DNA of 64,000 bases from positions 6,324,001 to 6,388,000 of the forward strand of contig NC_039478.1 in assembly GCF_003590095.1 (NCBI RefSeq). The letters are read 5' to 3'. Shown here piece by piece: positions 12,901 to 22,620 of the stretch (position 1 is the first letter of the stretch; each line of letters starts with the position of its first letter). The stretch comes from Trichoplusia ni (Eukaryota > Arthropoda > Insecta > Lepidoptera > Noctuidae). Made by a program: the position numbers and the translations under genes. The notes under the pieces are model-generated. The model was not told the DNA's origin, ran no database searches, and worked only from the letters and a program-made list of their open reading frames with translations.

Positions 12901-15900
12901 CATAACGATATAATACCTGGTATTTTGTCTCAACCAGGCACTTTCGAAAGCCTTATAATTTCCTATGTCCACATAACAAATTGTATATAACATTCGTGCC
13001 GCGGAATGGTGACTGTGCAAGAAGTTCACCTTGGCATTTAGAATTACGTCTCCGCAAACATTGATTGTTATTCCTGCCTGGTGCAAATGCACGGGTATTT
13101 CGATATTAATATAAATCGCCCAAGTCTTGAAATGACATTTGAAATATACGTATCTATAAACATTAATTTACTATTATCTTGTTAAATTTCATTGAAAATC
13201 CGACGCATGCAAGAAAACATGATTTATTAGACCAATTTAAGTATAATTATAATTTTCGCCTACATTATTGCATTAAATAATATACATAAAAATATAGTAG
13301 AATAAAAAGTTGATTGAAAACAGAAGCTTCAACGTAACATTCGATAAGACTCATTCATTTGTTTTTAATGACAATTCATTGTCAATCACTGTATCAGTCG
13401 AATAAAACAATTGCAATCATTGTACCGACATTTTTATATAACACTGTGGTAGAGGCCAAAAGCCTGGCCATTGTGCCCACAAGGTCAGCGCACTGTGCAC
13501 AAGCGAGAGGATTACAAGTATGGCATTTTGAGGCCAGATTTTATACAATTTTGTGGGAAATATAGCTCACTGTTTTTATTGTTCGAATAATTGTTTTGCG
13601 TATTTTTGTGTTGCATTAAAAAAGGGTAAAACAGGGTAACCTTGGGCGTTTTGGTTCTTTTTGGGGTCCTGTGGTACATTGAAAAATGGTAATGAATGAA
13701 GGTCGAATAAGTACAATTCTGGAAATCGACTGCAAAATAGCTTGGGATAAGGTTACTTAAACTGAAAATTTCAATAAAGTATTTGATAAATCGTTTCGTC
13801 TCTACGTCACCCTAAGAGCGGTTGCATTAAAGAATGCTTGCATTGAGTGCGCATAGCATCAATTTATGCAAGTACACGATTTTATTTACATAAAAATCGA
13901 AACGAATCGAGATATTTCGCGCGGACCAATCAACAAACATTTAGATATTGAACTAAGCTATGAATGCGGAACCATTTTGTTATTTGTCTTTGAAACTCGT
14001 TTTTATTTCAAGTGTCAAGTATACAATGACATAGAAATATAATATTTTTATTCGGCATGACGATAGACACTTTTGTCGAAATAAATACAAGTTAGGAATC
14101 TTATGACGATCATCTAATTATAATTAGTTCTCTCATTCTCGAGATAATTGTTAGACAATTTGAACAAAGTGTTGTTATCAGTCCGTTTCGAATTTACAAG
14201 GTTATAAGACAGAGCACTGTTCTAAAATCCAAGAAAATATCAAAACTAACAATAAGTGATAAAAATGAAGTAAGTAATTCTTTTAAATGTATGTAGATGA
14301 TATCGGTATTTCAACGAATGTTCCCAATTTTTTTCTGTAATCGTGTTTCGTAACATGTTAAATATTAACTTAGGCTATAAAGGCGTAAAAGTCGGTCAAA
14401 GGATTCGTTACATAAATTTTATATCTGTATGAAGAAATTTGAAATTTAAAACAATTAGTACAAATACTACGGATCGCCGAATTATTGGTCAAGCGGAAAA
14501 TACTAACTTAGTTGAACAAGTTGTTACATAACTTACGACTTAAAAATAAACGTTGATGTCTTCATAATAAGGTCCATTTTTGCTTATTACGAGTATGACA
14601 AATTGTTTAATAAGCCTGTACAAATGACAGAATTTGTTGAGATCTAGAATAAACCGCGATGGTGAGAGAACCTGTTATGATTGTTCCAAAGCAGCGGATT
14701 AAATGACAATTCGTTACAGCAAATGATTGCACAGATTACTCGTTACGTTTCTTAGAAAAACATTTATATTCTCAAGTCTAGCTCTTGTCTCGACCTTTAA
14801 GTCAGAAACGATTAATGTTTATAATTTAGTCGTTAGTTATAAATGTGTATTACATTACACGTTTGTATCAGGACGTGTATAGGTTCAATTTTTGGATTTA
14901 TCGAAGCTTTTTTGTAAATTATATTAATATTTAGAAAATTCAAAACCGTCTACGACATATGCTATGTTGACGCAAATTAACATTGAGTTAGGTTGCGGGT
15001 GGGGTACTGCGCTGAACGGAAACGACAATTACTCAAACACCAATTACAACGCTTCCATTTTAGTACCAATTTACCAATAGGGAGTTCCTTAAAATGGTAT
15101 ATTTAGAATTGCTCAATAGGTCTAGTAGGCTTAGGCAGGAGAGGGTTTAATCCACTGATTTTGGAACAAAATATCAAAAGACCCTTAAAGTTTGAACAAA
15201 GTTCCTTTTAAAATTATTCGGATGACTACGTTTGTAGGAACCGTTATTGAAACTTCCTTATCTTCAATTTTCGTTGCTATCTCACGAATGTTTGTAAGCT
15301 TCACTTTTTATCAAAATTGGTTGTTTAATTTGACTAGTCCATAAAACCATTTCCGGACTATTTAAGAGTGAGAATGATGTTCTATGTTTATCTTTGACCC
15401 AGTATTTACTCAGTTTTTGAACGGGTAACTCTTTGTTTTTCCTATTTAGAAAAATCTTTATCCATATTTAGACTAAATTTTGGACTATTCAGGGCTAGGA
15501 TTTATTTTCACTGTAAACCCGGATATATACCGTTCTGTTTTTCTACCGTATAACAAGCTTATTACCTAGCCTGAAATAATACGGTTTTTTAAAGCACAAA
15601 AAAACTACGAACTAAATGTAGAGCATGAAATATTTCATTATGAACACTTAATGGTATTAGTATGTGCCAACGCTCCTATTTCCATGGTTATAGGTATAAC
15701 AATGACAAAAATAGCTAGTTCTGAAACGGAATCGTCTATTTTTAATGTTTTAATCCAATGCGAGGTGTGAACGTTTCGGCTATTATGTTCTTGATGCATC
15801 ATTGAGTCCGCCTCGTTTCGCTTCGGTTACCGAATAACGCGGGACTAGCTTAGTTCCGGATTTATTTTGTTGTTCGAATTATTTATTTTGTTTTTATTTT

Positions 15901-18900
15901 TCAAGTGTTTGTTTGTAAAGCCATTTTAATTCAGAAATACTTCATTCACTTTTATTTATACAATCGGTGGCAGGCGGCCTATTACGTTTTTTTCTTATCA
16001 AATGTTTGTCTCTTTTTCGTATAACATTTAAAACAATAATACTTAAAAAAAAAACGAATATAAAGAAATCTAATTTCGAGACAATTGTAATGTCATCGTT
16101 CCATATATCTACATTCGATTGCTGGTAAAACCGTGGCTCACTGGGTTGGGTACAAGATACAATTTCGAGAAAAATATGTATGTCATTATTCAAAATAGAT
16201 AGAAATCGAAAACGGCCTTAAGCAAGTAAATTATAAACTAAAGGATAGCTTCACATTGTTTGTTACCGTTGCATGTTCCATTTTTAACTGACTCAAGAAA
16301 CGTAAAGAATTTATTGCCTGCCTTATCAGCTAGCTAATTACTAATTTACATAACGGAGCAAATAATTACATGGTAGTGGCTAAATTGCTGAGCTTATTAT
16401 GATGGCTGAACATTAATGCCTGTTAGGCGGTGCCATACCTCACTGGTTCATCCGGAATTTAATGACAACTTTCGATGTTAGCATCCGTTTCACATTTTAT
16501 AGCAATAAACGGGGTTCGTTAAAATATTTTTGTCGTTTTAATATCTTACTGGCTTAGTTGTTGTTAATTAATTTAAGGTTTGACAAGTTAAAAATATTTT
16601 ATTATAAATAGATATGAAACCAAAATTTTAGAATGAATCCTGGAGAAAACAAGTTTAATCAAGCGGTAACTCTACTTTTCCTGTGTGTCCTGTTGTAGGA
16701 ATAACGGATCTTAAACATGCATTTTATAACCGATCAGACGAATACCTGAAACATTTTTTGTAAGCAATACTGTTTCAACCTTACTAAGTGAATGGATAAT
16801 TCATAACTTAATGTACTAAAAGTTATCTTTTATTTTTTTCAGGTGAAAGTAACTCAGAAACCGCCAAACACTAACGATGAGAAATTCATTAGAACTCTCA
16901 CGAAAGGCGATTTCTTCGGTGAGAAGGCGTTGCAAGGGTAAGAAAGCTTGACATTTATTTTTTCATACTAGCACAATCCTTCGGTTATGCTTATATTTTC
17001 CATTATTTTAAGATGAAAAGTATCCTTTGTTTTAATTCAAAAATCAAACTTTATACATGCCAAATTTCATCGAAATCTGTCAAGTAGTTTTTGTGTGAAA
17101 GGACGACAAACATACATCCAAACAAACAAACTTTCGCTACGTATAGTTTTAATAGAATTCTTAAGATATTTTTATGTGTACGCTGTTAGTTAATAAAGAA
17201 TGTTTGAATGTTTCTCGTCAACTCATTTGTCTAGTCAATAGCATTGTCTATGATCTTTGTTGTTTACTTTAACGATAATCTTTTGTTTTTTTTCCTGCTT
17301 TGTTATAAAGAATGATGTTGACAATGTATGTACGAGAATAAGCTAGAAAAAGATCTGAAGAATTCTCCTGTCAACAAATTGATTATTAATTGAAAGTGGG
17401 AATTCTTAGCCAATGGTTAATAAGTGCAATCCTACTACTATTATAAAGGCGAAAGTTTGTAAGTATGGATGTATGGATGTTTGTTACTCTTTCACGTAAA
17501 AACTACTGAATGGATTTGAATGAAACTTGACCACAATATAGCTTATACATCAGAATAACACGTAGGCTACAATTTTTGAGGTTTCTAATGTGAGGTTGTA
17601 AAAAAACACATTTTTTGCGCTTTCATTGCAAACGCTGACTGAATCCTACACGATATGTAGATAGAAGGCAGATGGATAGATAGAAGACAGGTATAAATTA
17701 TAACTTATATCTTCTAACCACGCGTACGAAGTCGCGAGCAACAGCTAGTATCATCATATATTCATTTATTCTCTCATCACAAACTTTGCAAAAGACTAAA
17801 TACATTAATTAAGTGAACAATCAAAACTTTGTGAGAGACTGGTGCTTTTCTTAGATTTTCTTGGAAATCTGTATGTATTAACATTATAATATATCAAGTT
17901 CCTTTATCAAGTCTTTCTTTATGTTTACTTCCATTTCTTTTATCAATCTGTTCCTAAAGTTTCCCATCACCATTTTCCAGGGACGATCTTCGAACGGCGA
18001 ACATTATCTGTGACTCGCCGGAGGGCACGACGTGTCTCGTCATCGACCGAGAGACCTTCAACCAGCTGATCTCGACTCTCGACGAGATCCGCACCAAGTA
18101 CAAGGACGAAGGAGAAAGCAGGGCACGGTAAGTCCATCTGATCATTAAGTAAGCGAATAAGAACAATACGAGAGATCCGAAAAGTAGGAGCCCCATTTTT
18201 CTTCTAAATTATGTTTAAGCCCGTTCTTTCTTAGCTACCCACTCTTAGACAGATGTCAAGAAGTAGAGATAGAAAGACAATTGGGAATATCAATGGTGTA
18301 TTTAGGGTCAACTGAACAAGATAAGTTTCTGCCGATATTGGCAGGGGTATTGCAATTGTATGCCTATTGCAGAGTGGTTGAGGTCACCATGCCAAACTTT
18401 TCGATACCCGCTTAGACAAGCGATGGTGTGGACCACGAATGCTTGACGTCCTAAGTTTGGGTATTTTGTGCAAGTGACTTGAATAGTTGAATGTTTGTAA
18501 AACCCCCTACAACACAAAGAGTAAACTCCTTAGTGCAGGAGTCTTTAAAAATAGTCAGCATATAAGTTCAAGTTTATTTAAAGTTATCTTCACAATCTGT
18601 AATGGTAGTCTTATTTTTATTACAGAGGATTATAATCTTATCATGTTTTGTTTCCAATGTCTACTTTCTTATGTCAAGTTCACACAATACCAAACTTATT
18701 TTCTACGATAACGTCACAATATATACGCACTTGCTACCATTGTACAACTATTTTTACAACGAACAATAGTACTATAGGACTTAAAACAAAACGAATGGAA
18801 AAGTGATTTCACTTCTTTAATACATTTTCTCTCTTATCCCTGCAAACGATACGGATTTTAACGCACGGTAAGTTTACAGTAATTTAAAAATAATTTATTA

Positions 18901-21605
18901 ACTTTCTACTCATCAATGTCGAATTTAATTAAAGAGTGGAAGCAAATCGGTTATTAACTTTCCTCTTTGACGTAGAAAATGTGTCTGCTGCGGCATTGAG
19001 CGATAACAATTACGTTTCCCGCGTTTTTGTTGCACAGATTGTGAATGTTCCAATGAAAACAATAGGTGCATGGCGCATCTGGATGACTTAGTAATGGATT
19101 TCGAGAAAAAACAAAAGACAAATCAATTATGTCTGATAAGAAAGTTATTATGAGTTATTGAACTGAGATTTTGGTGCTTAATGTCTTGGTCTTCTGAATT
19201 ACAAAATGTACTTAAATAAAGGCCTTAGATTGAAAAATTTTCACTGGAAAAACAAATATCTGTTCAAAGTATTTCTTCAATACTTGTATTCAGAATCTAA
19301 TAAACATTTTAAATCCATTAAATTCGTCGTGTATTCCAAAAACTGAGATCATAAAAAGTAACAATTTAAATTGTAAATTTCAGATTGAACGAAGAATTCG
19401 CAAACCTGCGTCTATCAGATCTCCGCATCATTGCCACACTTGGTATCGGAGGCTTTGGTCGCGTGGAGCTAGTCCAGATCCAGGGCGACTCCAGCAGATC
19501 TTTCGCCCTGAAACAGATGAAGAAGGCCCAGATCGTTGAGACGAGGCAGCAACAGCACATCATGTCAGAAAAGGAGATAATGTCCGAAATGAACTGCGAA
19601 TTCATTGTCAAGTTGTATAAGACGTTTAAAGATCGTAAATACTTGTATATGCTGATGGAGACTTGCCTTGGAGGAGAGTTGTGGACTATTTTAAGAGATC
19701 GAGGTGAGTCACCTTTTGCGTTCCCGAACAAAAATAAACTTCAACCTTTTGATTCATGGCTTTCTTATGTTAATCCCGTTTTTCTGTTTCAGGACAATTT
19801 GATGACGCTACTACAAGATTCTACACAGCTTGCGTTGTTGAAGCCTTCCACTACCTTCACTCACGGAATATTATTTACAGGTAAACAAATAGCTGAGATT
19901 TAGACAAAAAAAAATGATTTCGATTAAATTCACCAGTGGCGTATTCTGCTGGAAGTTGTATCTACCATTTCTTTAGATTTTCATTTTCCATTTTTTCTGC
20001 CTCCTGACTTGCCCCTTTAAGATATCATAGTTTAAGTAGGTAATTCAATTCTGTTTTCAGGGATCTCAAGCCAGAGAATTTACTATTAGACTCGAAAGGC
20101 TACGTAAAACTAGTGGACTTCGGTTTCTCAAAGAAGCTTCAAGCAAGTCGCAAGACCTGGACGTTCTGTGGTACACCGGAGTACGTTGCTCCTGAGGTTA
20201 TCATGAACAGAGGTCATGATATCAGCGCGGATTACTGGTCATTAGGTAAGGAACTTTATTTATAACAAGTATGTGCGTTATTTGTCTTAGGTGACGCTAA
20301 TACGTAAGAAAAAAATCACCAAACGGCAAAAAATGTAGGAAATATGTGTTATTCCTGTTAGTTTCAATGTCTGATCTGGAGAATTTACCCATACAGAAAA
20401 CATAATGTGTATAATGATTGTCATTTACGACTTATACAAGTTGTCAACTTAAAGCCGACTGATATAACGCTTGATATGGCGCATTAGTCATTAGTTTCTC
20501 ACAATAGTCGCACTTCATTTGTCATTCACTGTTTTGAAACCACTTCCATCCTTTGAAATGATGTCAAATACCTATTACCTCATGATTTGACCGTGTCTAG
20601 TTTCGCTTAACGCTTGAGTAAGTTTGATGTTATTTTTTTTCTATAGTTCGTTTAACAATAGTTCTATTTCTTTAGTTTTATTTTAAGCTATAAAACTATC
20701 AATGGCCAATACAATTGAAAATGCAGCATTATTATTTACTGAACATCCTAAAACTTTGACGGACACAAAAATAAACCATTCCATGTATTTTTCGGACATA
20801 AATCATAAATCCATACCTGGTTTCAGTGCCAGTTTTTCGTTTATTATTTCGCCGTTATTCACTTTTTTCTTTCCTTATTCTAGGTGTCCTCATGTTTGAG
20901 TTGCTGACTGGTTCACCGCCTTTCACGGGCACCGATCCCATGAAGACATACAACAAGATCCTTAAGGGTATCGACGCAGTGGAGTTCCCTCGTTGCATCA
21001 CAAGGAACGCAGCCAACCTCATCAAGAAATTGTGTCGCGACAACCCTGCAGAACGACTTGGTTACCAGCGGGGAGGTATCACGGAGATACAGAAACACAA
21101 GTAAGTAGAGAAATAAGTATTTAACATTTTGGGAACCCAATTGCTGATGATGATGATTGGAATCTTCTTTTTTTATTTAATCATGTATGGGAAAGTCTTA
21201 TGAGGACTGGATAGTTCGACATTTGGGTATAGTGAATATTCAGACTTAAATTGTCTAGGATTAATTAAATTTTTTATCATCAATGACTTCTGAAAGCATT
21301 ATTTGACAAAGAAAATGTTCTATTTTTTTTTCTCGCAATTATTTTCTTCTCATTACTCAAATGTATTTCGAAGTAGAATGGACTTGAGAGAAACCTCTCA
21401 TGGACAAGTGATAACACCTAATTTTCTTCTAAATTCCAGATGGTTCGATGGCTTCAACTGGGAAGGTCTTGCACTTCGTTCCCTGGAGCCGCCGATCACT
21501 CCTGTTGTGAAGTCTCCAGTCGACACACACAACTTCGATCAGTACCCAGCTGACGGCGATGAACCGCCACCAGATGACCTTTCTGGATGGGACAATAACT
21601 TCTAA
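3698..21605 (+). CDS. for: cGMP-dependent protein kinase (foraging/PKG), 3' nine exons, partial at 5' end
   Basis: Spliced coding sequence join(3698..3917, 11160..11301, 16843..16937, 17981..18127, 19384..19703, 19793..19880, 20061..20245, 20884..21100, 21440..21605) gives 525 residues in one open frame ending TAA. Order: end of cGMP-binding domain A (about 1-60), domain B (about 74-190), kinase domain (about 211-470), AGC C-terminal tail. Visible hallmarks are GELAILYN and GEKALQG phosphate-binding cassettes with Arg-Thr pairs (R32/T33, R156/T157), glycine loop GIGGFGRV, Lys244, RDLKPEN (337-343), DFG (356-358), activation loop TWTFCGTPEY with Thr371, APE (380-382). The family is a cytosolic cGMP-activated Ser/Thr kinase; in insects the for gene tunes feeding and locomotor behaviour. 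The dimerisation and autoinhibitory N terminus must lie upstream of position 1. Paralogy to other insect PKGs (Pkg21D type) is the main alternative; co-linear similarity to for as I remember it favours for. Confidence 0.93.
6409..6440. repeat. Perfect 12 bp hairpin in intron 1
   Basis: ACGAAACTCACT at 6409-6420 and its exact reverse complement at 6429-6440, separated by an 8 nt loop. Confidence 0.7.
7326..7526 (+). mobile_element. tRNA-derived SINE, family A, best copy
   Basis: Head GGATAGCCGAGTGGTTGAGG carries a box A-like motif, and GGTTCGAGCCC at about 7390 is a near-consensus box B. It continues past a tRNA length with a non-tRNA body (ATCCATGAATG, AACCTCC) and ends in a run of T after GGGAGTCG. 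Decayed relatives occur at 18345-18552, 42299-42440 and 54745-54915. Confidence 0.7.
7970..8056 (-). mobile_element. tRNA-derived SINE remnant, family C
   Basis: On the minus strand the order is GGTGGTGTTGCGG (box A-like), then GGTTTGATCCC (box B-like), about 45 bp apart, as in tRNA-headed SINEs. The segment AAATGTAGACTTGTACGCATG recurs, diverged, at 9125-9178. No clear tail or target duplication seen. Confidence 0.45.
8310..8360 (-). repeat. Fragment of the GGTTCCGT-type dispersed repeat
   Basis: Minus strand gives CTCACACTTGACTG, the same end motif as CTCACACTTGACCG at 62927-62940. Only the end is present. Confidence 0.4.
8525..8562. repeat. Hairpin GGGTTCCGT/ACGGAACCC repeat
   Basis: Nine-base perfect arms at 8525-8562 around a TTTTACC-containing loop. 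Related arms occur at 41630, 58078 and 62669, so it belongs to a dispersed repeat family. Confidence 0.55.
9125..9178 (-). mobile_element. SINE head fragment, family C
   Basis: Shares CATGC-TACAAGTCTA and AACCGCAA-rich sequence with 7970-8056 in the same orientation, without the box B part. Too short to classify alone. Confidence 0.35.
9411..9682 (+). mobile_element. Lep1-like non-autonomous Helitron
   Basis: Starts TCTTCTATACTAATATA after an A, ends CAACAGCTAG before a T, as Helitrons do. Internal blocks GTTTGAACGCGCTAATC, GACCATTCATCGAGGAAG, ACTAATAGGAGC and GAAGTCGCGGGCAACAG are shared with five other copies. A family-foreign stretch near 9595-9635 replaces the usual middle. Confidence 0.85.
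9811..10017 (+). mobile_element. Non-autonomous Helitron, HelBm-like type
   Basis: Starts TCCTACTTCCTG after A, ends GGGCAACAGCTAG before T. The 5' third has ATGGATGTTTGTTCCTC and TTTCACGCAAAAATCACTG, shared with 17430-17748. It lies 128 bp downstream of another Helitron in the same orientation. Confidence 0.8.
10993..11126. repeat. Short inverted-repeat segment before exon acceptor
   Basis: GCTTTCGATC at 10993-11002 and its exact reverse complement at 11117-11126 bound a 134 bp segment rich in ATCGAGT and TCGAT motifs. Could be a tiny MITE; no target duplication is evident. Confidence 0.4.
11160..11301 (+). CDS. for: for exon: start of cGMP-binding domain B
   Basis: Acceptor gtttttcag, donor gtaaga. 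Encodes residues 74-120, VPIFKDLPEDTLIKISD to FFIISKGQ, the linker helix and first beta strands of domain B. The exon starts in phase 2 (T completes Ser73) and ends on a whole codon. Without splicing the frame runs about 150 nt into the intron before a stop. Intron 1 upstream is 7242 bp and intron 2 downstream is 5541 bp, the two largest complete introns. Confidence 0.92.
11302..16842 (+). other. for: Intron 2 of for (5.5 kb)
   Basis: Donor gtaaga, acceptor tttttttcag. Very AT-rich with an AT microsatellite near 11874-11890. I see no recognisable mobile element with defined ends and no coding exon. Confidence 0.85.
11874..11890. repeat. AT dinucleotide microsatellite
   Basis: Uninterrupted alternating AT of about 16 bp within intron 2. 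Confidence 0.8.
16843..16937 (+). CDS. for: for exon: middle of cGMP-binding domain B
   Basis: Acceptor tttttttcag, donor gtaaga. A 95 bp exon encoding residues 121-151 plus two bases of Gly152. It carries VKVTQKPPN and the cassette start GDFFGEKALQ with Glu147, the expected contact to the cyclic-nucleotide ribose. The cassette is split by intron 3: its Arg156-Thr157 pair is in the next exon. Too short to stand out by length alone; supported by phase and by similarity to the family. Confidence 0.9.
17044..17154 (-). mobile_element. Helitron-like 5' fragment
   Basis: Minus strand reads CGAAAGTTTGTTTGTTTGG, GATGTATGTTTGTCGTCC, TTTCACACAAAAACTACTTG, the same layout as the first 110 bp of the Helitron at 17430. 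The other end is not recognisable. Confidence 0.5.
17430..17748 (+). mobile_element. Non-autonomous Helitron, HelBm-like type
   Basis: Starts TCCTACTACTATTATAAAGG after A, ends CGAGCAACAGCTAG before T. Carries GCGAAAGTTTGT, TTACTCTTTCACG and AAAACTACTGAATGGATTTG in its 5' half; its last 60 bp (ATATCTTCTAACCACGCG, GAAGTCGCG) match the Lep1-type 3' end. Confidence 0.85.
17981..18127 (+). CDS. for: for exon: end of cGMP-binding domain B and linker
   Basis: Acceptor cattttccag, donor gtaagt. Encodes residues 153-200 (DDLRTANIICDSPEG to KDEGESRA) and two bases of Arg201. Arg156 and Thr157 finish the domain B phosphate-binding cassette; LVIDRETFNQLI is the following strand and helix, and the charged end links to the kinase domain. 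The exon is clearly GC-richer than its introns, as are the other coding exons. Confidence 0.92.
18128..19383 (+). other. for: Intron 4 of for (1.3 kb)
   Basis: Donor gtaagt, acceptor aaatttcag. Contains a decayed tRNA-derived SINE at 18345-18552; the rest is unremarkable AT-rich sequence. Confidence 0.88.
18345..18552 (+). mobile_element. tRNA-derived SINE, family A, decayed
   Basis: GCAGAGTGGTTGAGGTCACCA aligns with the head at 7335, followed by GACCACGAATGCTTGAC and AAACCCCCTACAACACAAAG in the same order. Box B is largely lost, so it should be inert. Confidence 0.6.
19384..19703 (+). CDS. for: for exon: kinase N-lobe
   Basis: Acceptor aaatttcag, donor gtgagt. The longest exon, encoding residues 202-307 after the split Arg201. 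It contains the glycine-rich loop LGIGGFGRVELV (220-231), the ATP-anchoring lysine in FALKQMKK (Lys244), a helix C region beginning ETRQQQHIMSEKEIM, and the hinge YMLMETCLGGELW. It ends with the first base of Gly308. All N-lobe catalytic residues expected for an active AGC kinase are present. Confidence 0.95.
19704..19792 (+). other. for: Intron 5 of for (89 bp)
   Basis: Donor gtgagt, acceptor ctgtttcag. Short and without a stop codon in the entering frame. Confidence 0.9.
19793..19880 (+). CDS. for: for exon: kinase C-lobe, helix before catalytic loop
   Basis: Acceptor ctgtttcag, donor gtaaac. An 88 bp exon encoding residues 309-336, QFDDATTRFYTACVVEAF to SRNIIY, and two bases of Arg337, so the intron interrupts the catalytic-loop Arg-Asp. 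The 89 bp intron before it has no stop in the frame entering from the preceding exon, so retention would shift the frame and give a truncated, catalytically dead product. Confidence 0.92.
19881..20060 (+). other. for: Intron 6 of for (180 bp)
   Basis: Donor gtaaac, acceptor ctgttttcag. Short; nothing else recognised. Confidence 0.9.
20061..20245 (+). CDS. for: for exon: catalytic loop and activation segment
   Basis: Acceptor ctgttttcag, donor gtaagg. Encodes the end of Arg337 through residue 398. Contains RDLKPENLLL with catalytic Asp338 and Asn343, DFGFSKK with the Mg-binding Asp356, activation loop KTWTFCGTPEYVAPE with Thr371 (the site phosphorylated in this family), and DISADYWSLG. All residues needed for catalysis are intact. 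Confidence 0.96.
20246..20883 (+). other. for: Intron 7 of for (638 bp)
   Basis: Donor gtaagg, acceptor ttattctag with a long pyrimidine tract before it. No mobile element or exon recognised. Confidence 0.9.
20884..21100 (+). CDS. for: for exon: kinase C-lobe
   Basis: Acceptor ccttattctag, donor gtaagt. Encodes residues 400-470 after split Gly399: VLMFELLTGSPPFTG, DPMKTYNKILKGID, NAANLIKKLCRDNPAERLG and GGITEIQKHK. This is the standard AGC C-lobe including the conserved Arg of NPAERLG. It ends with two bases of Lys471. Confidence 0.95.
21101..21439 (+). other. for: Intron 8 of for (339 bp)
   Basis: Donor gtaagt, acceptor aaattccag. Nothing else recognised. Confidence 0.9.
21440..21605 (+). 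CDS. for: for last exon: AGC kinase C-terminal tail and stop
   Basis: Acceptor taaattccag; the first base completes Lys471, then 54 codons and TAA at 21603-21605. Encodes WFDGFNWEGL, the LEPPITPVVK segment, NFDQYP (the NFD element of AGC tails, 502-504) and the terminal GWDNNF. The tail length and the final GWD-x-x-F match what I recall of fly and mammalian PKG, so the protein is complete at its C terminus. Confidence 0.95.
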
Positions 21606-22620
21606 GTGTCCACAGCCCATATTCAGGCAGAAGATTCATTTCTTATAAATCACAAAAGTAATTTTAGATTTAGTCCGAGACGCCAAAAGTAAATGCAATA
21701 TAATTTTAAGACAATTGCTTGTTTGGCATATATTTTAAATTTATTTTTTTCATGATACGTATGAAGTGGCAACAATTCAAGATATTTCATGTCTTAAGAT
21801 GTACAAGCTTCAGCTTTTGTTACCTCTGTCCTATGGTGGAAAAGGATGGCGCTATCTGTCTACATATTGCCATCCCTCACTTTTACTGAAACTATTGTTA
21901 TTCTAATGCCACAATACAGTCTTTATACAATTCGAGAATACTTTAAAATATGGCGTTCTTTATTACGTTATGTCAAGGCGAGTAAACTGGTTTCTCACAT
22001 TCACGACAGTTGAAAGTTATTAATGCCATTAATTTTATAGTTGTTAGCTCTTGCCAGTTGTTTATCAACTGATAGTGTTTGTTCAGAGTCATTTGAATAC
22101 AATAATACTATCATTTATTCTGGCACTCGAAAATAAACCGTAATGCCTACTGGAATAAGGTGTATAAATGCCTAATTTGCCTCGTTGTGTTTGCGTGAAC
22201 ATTTTATTATGTTCATACGTTCTAATTATGTACTTTATGTCAAAGGCCTAAAGTTGATTTTCGAGTGCTACGCAATTCTCTTTGCTGCGTTGACCCTAAA
22301 GCTCTGAACACCACTATATATTGTAAATAGCATAAATTATACTCTAGCTTAAAGTCTCAACTATTGAATATTATTATTTCTTTTTTAGTAAAACGTTGCT
22401 ATATTATTCATTTCAACAATACAAGTAGTACATTAACAGTAATTGTATGGTTCTATTACTTTTGTACTTATTTAATCTTTATGTAAGTATGTATTTAAAA
22501 GGAGGTTTTGATTGTGATGCTTTTTGATAATGCTATAATCATGATTAATGATTGAGACAGATGAGACATGATTAATAATCATGATTTATAATAAAATATA
22601 ATAAATTAAATTAATGTTTT
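21606..22620 (+). other. for: Probable 3' UTR of for
   Basis: AT-rich non-coding sequence after the stop. A possible proximal signal AATAAA sits at 22132-22137. Two AATAAA hexamers at 22590-22595 and 22600-22605 are followed by a GT-rich stretch (TTTGTGTTT near 22626), the best candidate cleavage region. A Pumilio-type TGTAAATA occurs at 22322-22329. The true end is not fixed by sequence alone; further AATAAA hexamers occur at about 23.2 and 23.6 kb. Confidence 0.55.
22590..22605 (+). terminator. Candidate polyadenylation signals of for
   Basis: Two AATAAA hexamers ten bases apart (22590-22595, 22600-22605), about 985 bp after the stop codon, followed by GT-rich sequence. Best-supported site of several; the earlier AATAAA at 22132 is the alternative. 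Confidence 0.5.

Larger units (their letters stand above)
16938..17980 (+). other. for: Intron 3 of for (1.0 kb)
   Basis: Donor gtaaga, acceptor cattttccag. Nearly half is mobile-element sequence: a Helitron-like 5' piece on the minus strand at 17044-17154 and a complete small Helitron at 17430-17748. Confidence 0.88.
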
